Source: Burkholderiales bacterium (GTDB taxonomy: Bacteria > Pseudomonadota > Gammaproteobacteria > Burkholderiales > SG8-41). From it: a stretch of 16,371 nucleotides of DNA. A program made the position numbers and the translations under genes. Where the stretch lies: the NCBI GenBank assembly GCA_005800795.1, contig SYEN01000320.1, forward strand, positions 1 to 16,371, written 5' to 3'. The first letter of the stretch is position 1. Each line of letters begins with the position of its first letter. This document shows, one piece after another, positions 13,715 to 16,371 of the stretch. Under the pieces are notes generated by a model. The model was not told where the DNA came from. It was given only the letters and a program-made list of their open reading frames with translations, and searched no databases.

Positions 13715-14695
13715 TCAGTTGGCGGTAATGCCCAATTCCTTAATGATGCGGCCCCACTTGGCCACCTCGGCCTTGATGTAGGCGCCAAAAACCTCGGGCG
13801 TGGAAGTATAGGGCTCCAGACCCACTTTGATCAGCACCTCGCCCGACTCAGGACGGTTGATGGTTTGCCCGATCTCACAACTCAAACGCGTGATAACGGT
13901 AGGCGGGGTTTTCGCCACCACCACAAAACCGTAGCAACTGCTTGCCTCGAAACCCGGCACGCCGGACTCGGCGATGGTGGGCGTATGCGGCATCAGTTTG
14001 GAACGTTGCGCCGTGGTCACCGCCAGCGCGCGAATGCGCCCCGCGTTGACGTTGGTCACCGAGGTGGGCGTGGACGCAAACGACAACTGCACCTGGCCCG
14101 CCAGCAAATCCACCATGGCGGGCGCGCCGCCCTTGTAAGGCACATGCAACAGCGAGATTCGGGTCATCGACTGAAACAGCGCGCCGGCCAGATGGCCCGC
14201 GCCGCCCACACCCGATGAGCCATGCGCCAGCGCTCCGGGCTTGGCACGCGCCAGCGCGATCACATCCTTGACCGTCTTCACCGGCAGCGAAGGATGCGCC
14301 ACCAGTACGCTGCCACTGGTAATGGCCTGCGTGACCGGCGCCAGATCGTTGGCGGGGTCGTAGTTCATCTGCTTGATAAAAAACTGGTTCACGCCGAGAT
14401 TACCCGCCGCGCCCAGCATCAGCGTGTAGCCATCGGGCGGTGATTTTGCAACCAGTTCGGCAGCCAGCGATCCGTTGGCGCCGGCACGGTTGTCGACAAT
14501 GACTTGCTGACCGAACGTTTCGGTCAGTCGCCCCGCTACCAGTCGCGCCACTGCATCGACGCCACCGCCCGCTGATTGCGAGGCAATGATGCGCACGGGT
14601 TTGGTGGGGTAGGCAGGCATTGATATTTGTGCGTGCGCGAGCGCACTCAGCACAACGCCCGCGAATGCCGCACCACAGACGGTTAGTGTCGTCAT
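13715..14695 (-). CDS. Bug/TctC-family tripartite tricarboxylate transporter substrate-binding protein
   Basis: Secreted periplasmic receptor of 326 residues that binds carboxylates or similar small solutes for a TctAB-type transporter or as an orphan sensor. From the ATG at 14695: a signal peptide (MTTLTVCGAAFAGVV to SALAHA, cleavage probably before QISMPAYP), then YPTKPVRIIASQSAGGGVDAVAR near the mature N-terminus. Further Bug signatures are VIVDNRAGANGSLAAELVAK, PPDGYTLMLG, HVPYKGGAPAMVDLLAGQV and GRIRALAVTT. The length is typical. A GTG at 14716 is also open but would place extra residues before the signal peptide. It follows the flavoprotein gene by 49 bases, so co-transcription is likely. 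No transporter membrane genes are in the window, so it may be an orphan receptor, as is common in Burkholderiales. The substrate is unknown. Confidence 0.92.
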   Translation of the reverse strand: MTTLTVCGAAFAGVVLSALAHAQISMPAYPTKPVRIIASQSAGGGVDAVARLVAGRLTETFGQQVIVDNRAGANGSLAAELVAKSPPDGYTLMLGAAGNLGVNQFFIKQMNYDPANDLAPVTQAITSGSVLVAHPSLPVKTVKDVIALARAKPGALAHGSSGVGGAGHLAGALFQSMTRISLLHVPYKGGAPAMVDLLAGQVQLSFASTPTSVTNVNAGRIRALAVTTAQRSKLMPHTPTIAESGVPGFEASSCYGFVVVAKTPPTVITRLSCEIGQTINRPESGEVLIKVGLEPYTSTPEVFGAYIKAEVAKWGRIIKELGITAN

Positions 14696-14744
14696 GGTTC
14701 CACTCTCATTCGACACTTACTCCTCGTACGGGTGGAAAGGTGAC

Positions 14745-15938
14745 TTACAACCGCGCTTCGTCGACTTCCAGTCCCACGCAATGTTGGCCCACAATTTCGT
14801 AATGCTGAAAGCGCGCCTGGCCGTGCTGCGTGATCACGTGCATATCGTGAAACAGGCGCTGAATCAAGTGGCCGTCGAACACCACTGTGGCGCCGCACAG
14901 TGGATGAAGACCATCGACCACTTCTGCAGCCAGCCGTATGGCGTGCGTCGACGCGAGCCGCAGGTTGATGCGCGACGCCAAACTCGCAGCAGGTCCGTCA
15001 GTTGACAGGGCCGACTGCCAGATTTCTTCTGCTGCAGACAACAGATACGCCCGGCCGGAGCGTAGCGCCGCTTCGGCTTTACCGACGGCAAACTGGGTAA
15101 TCGACTGCTCACGCAGCAAACCCTTCATGTTGCGCGGTGCCTTCGAGCCCGCGACCTCGAAAAATGCCTCCAGACAGTTGCGTGCAAGCCCGAGCGCGGC
15201 CATGCCGTCGCCCGCACCATAGGCGAGCGTGATGGGGATCTTATAGCGCGCACCTCGATTGACGAGCGGCGCATCGTTCGGAAACACAGTGCGCTCCTCG
15301 GGGACGAAAACGTCTTTCACCTCGAAGGAATGGGTGCCCGTGCCGCGCATCCCCTTGGTATGCCACGCGTCGATAAGCTCGACTTGCGCCTTGGGCACCA
15401 GGCAATAACGGGCCTCGGGTTTGCCGTTGCGTTGCCGCACCGCACCGTTTTCGATGACCTGCGCGTGGGCCGCGACCCACGACGCATGATTAATGCCGGT
15501 GCTGAACGGCTGCCGGCCCGTGATGCGAAAGCCGCCGGGCACGACCACCGCCTTCGCCGTTGGCGCCGGGGTATTTGATACCACGCTGCGTGGGGTGTCT
15601 GTCCAGATTTCGCGCGCCGCAGGGGGCGACATACGCGCCGAGTAGGTCGCCCAATTCGCCCCCTGACTGACTGTCCACGCGGTGCTGGCATCGCCTTTGC
15701 CCAGCTCCTCAATGACTTGCAAATAAGTCGGGAAATCGACTTCCGGGCCGCCAATCGCACGCGGCACGCACATGCGATAAAAGCCGGCGTCAGCGAGTGC
15801 ATGGAACAGCGGCTTTGGCAGCTCGCGATCCGCATCAATCTGATCGGCGTAGCTTCTGATCAGCGGTACGAGATCGCGGGCGGCATCAACCAGCGACGAA
15901 TGAGGATTGGCAGCGGCAGCAGGTGCATTGGAGGACAT
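14745..15938 (-). CDS. Acyl-CoA-dehydrogenase-fold flavoprotein, probably a two-component monooxygenase oxygenase subunit
   Basis: FAD/FMN-binding protein of 397 residues with the acyl-CoA dehydrogenase fold. Recognisable parts: the N-terminal helical domain LFHALADAGFYRMCVPRAIGG; VIEELGKGDASTAWTV; the beta domain GFRITGRQPFSTGINHASWVA with SFEVKDVFVPEERTV; and the C-terminal helical domain ending LHPLCGATVVFDGHLIQRLF and DMHVITQHGQARFQHYE. The C-terminal pattern resembles the HsaA/DszC/HpaB-like group of reduced-flavin-dependent hydroxylases, not true beta-oxidation dehydrogenases; I see no clear catalytic Glu context for the latter. Such enzymes need a separate flavin reductase, which is not present in the window. 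The ATG at 15938 has only a weak purine-rich site. It is probably co-transcribed with the downstream Bug receptor, suggesting catabolism of an aromatic or organic acid, but the substrate is not predictable. Confidence 0.85.
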   Translation of the reverse strand: MSSNAPAAAANPHSSLVDAARDLVPLIRSYADQIDADRELPKPLFHALADAGFYRMCVPRAIGGPEVDFPTYLQVIEELGKGDASTAWTVSQGANWATYSARMSPPAAREIWTDTPRSVVSNTPAPTAKAVVVPGGFRITGRQPFSTGINHASWVAAHAQVIENGAVRQRNGKPEARYCLVPKAQVELIDAWHTKGMRGTGTHSFEVKDVFVPEERTVFPNDAPLVNRGARYKIPITLAYGAGDGMAALGLARNCLEAFFEVAGSKAPRNMKGLLREQSITQFAVGKAEAALRSGRAYLLSAAEEIWQSALSTDGPAASLASRINLRLASTHAIRLAAEVVDGLHPLCGATVVFDGHLIQRLFHDMHVITQHGQARFQHYEIVGQHCVGLEVDEARL

Positions 15939-15972
15939 ATCGCAAAATCCGCTTCAGTTATTGAAAGGAAAT

Positions 15973-15985
15973 GCACAAAGTGTGC
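15973..15985. promoter_or_regulatory. Short palindrome upstream of the flavoprotein gene, possible operator
   Basis: GCACA-AAG-TGTGC, a perfect 5-base inverted repeat with a 3-base centre, 34 bases before the ATG at 15938. Its position fits an operator for a local regulator. A match this short can arise by chance and no regulator gene is in the window. The rest of the 15939-16150 gap shows no convincing promoter, terminator or RNA. Confidence 0.2.
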
Positions 15986-16150
15986 TGCGATATGCCTTGT
16001 TTGTCTAGCCGGAACCGAAGGCTTGGGGACAGGCATGCGATGTAGCAACCCCTTTTCCGAGTCTCTGCAATTCTTTCACGAATGCGCCGTCGCCCTCATG
16101 CGCGCGTTCAAGATCATCGTTGTGGTCATACTCAAACCCGCAAAACCCGC

Positions 16151-16371
16151 TTATGTCTTCAACGCCTTATAGCGTACACGTTTGGGCCGCGCACCTTCTT
16201 CGCCCAGACGTTTTTTCTTGTCGGCTTCGTATTCCTGGTAGTTGCCGTTGAAGAACACCAGTTGCGAATCGCCCTCGAAGGCGAGAATGTGTGTGGCGAT
16301 ACGATCAAGAAACCAGCGATCATGTGAAATCACCAGCACACAGCCGGCGAATTCCAACAACGCGTCTTCCA
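16151..16371 (-). CDS. ettA: Energy-dependent translational throttle protein EttA (C-terminal end only)
   Basis: The C-terminal 73 or so codons of an ABC-F ATPase; the rest lies beyond 16371. The sequence VLVISHDRWFLDRIATHILA contains the switch-histidine motif of the second ATPase domain. It is followed by EGDSQLVFFNGNYQEYEADK and the basic tail PKRVRYKALKT. This matches the end of E. coli EttA as I recall it (FFEGNFTEYEEYKK, PKRIKYK), and distinguishes it from Uup, which has a long C-terminal coiled coil. EttA binds the ribosomal E site and gates entry into elongation according to ATP/ADP. It is a housekeeping gene, so the accessory genes begin downstream of it. The TAA stop is at 16153-16151. 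No clear terminator follows in the 212 bases before the flavoprotein gene. Confidence 0.92.
   Translation of the reverse strand, partial: EDALLEFAGCVLVISHDRWFLDRIATHILAFEGDSQLVFFNGNYQEYEADKKKRLGEEGARPKRVRYKALKT

Noticed and set aside
15939..16150. Possible small gene or RNA between EttA and the flavoprotein gene
   Set aside because: Open frames here are short, lack ribosome-binding sites and recognisable sequence, and no tRNA-like or strong hairpin structure is visible.

Overview
The window reads as a chromosomal segment of a GC-rich betaproteobacterium, most likely of the order Burkholderiales. The evidence is a Bug/TctC-type solute-binding receptor (a family greatly expanded in that order), an MdtABC-type RND pump, EttA, and an intergenic palindrome of the 'ATTCCCGC...GCGGGAAT' type. 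This is inference from gene content; no rRNA or tRNA gene is present. Every convincing gene lies on the minus strand, so transcription runs from high to low coordinates. No gap between genes exceeds 300 bases.

Layout in the direction of transcription. (1) 16371-16151: the C-terminal end of EttA, an ABC-F translation factor. (2) 15938-13715: an acyl-CoA-dehydrogenase-fold flavoprotein followed by a Bug/TctC receptor, probably one catabolic or uptake unit. (3) 13713-11423: an unusual three-part gene, split by an apparent one-base frameshift near 13262-13265. It consists of a degenerate isochorismatase-like domain, an aminoglycoside-phosphotransferase/kinase-like domain and a dual-specificity phosphatase domain. 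(4) 11408-11304: a repeat element with perfect 32-base inverted arms. (5) 11284-6148: a MoxR AAA+ ATPase, a helical protein of unknown family, a zincin-motif plus vWA protein, and a small protein ending in a charged coiled coil. The first two and the last two overlap by four bases, and a REP-like palindrome lies in the middle gap. (6) 6122-5975: a second, diverged copy of the same repeat element in the same orientation. (7) 5959-2711: a tight operon of a PaaK/CapK-like adenylating enzyme and two radical SAM enzymes, closed by a candidate intrinsic terminator at 2663-2644. (8) 2590-1: an MdtA-like periplasmic adaptor with extraordinary Lys/Gly-rich insertions, and the start of its MdtB-like RND permease.

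Blocks 3-7 are the part worth attention. MoxR ATPases paired with vWA proteins usually act as chaperone-like remodelling machines, and MoxR-vWA-third-component sets have been proposed as NTP-dependent conflict or stress systems. Here the pair comes with an unidentified helical third component, a polypeptide carrying both a kinase-like and a phosphatase domain, and possibly an adenylation/radical-SAM module. Two copies of one repeat element sit 15-19 bases upstream of the first gene of the MoxR block and of the radical-SAM block, which could couple their expression. That the blocks form one system is inference: shared strand, close packing and the paired repeats support it, but no biochemical link is visible in the sequence.
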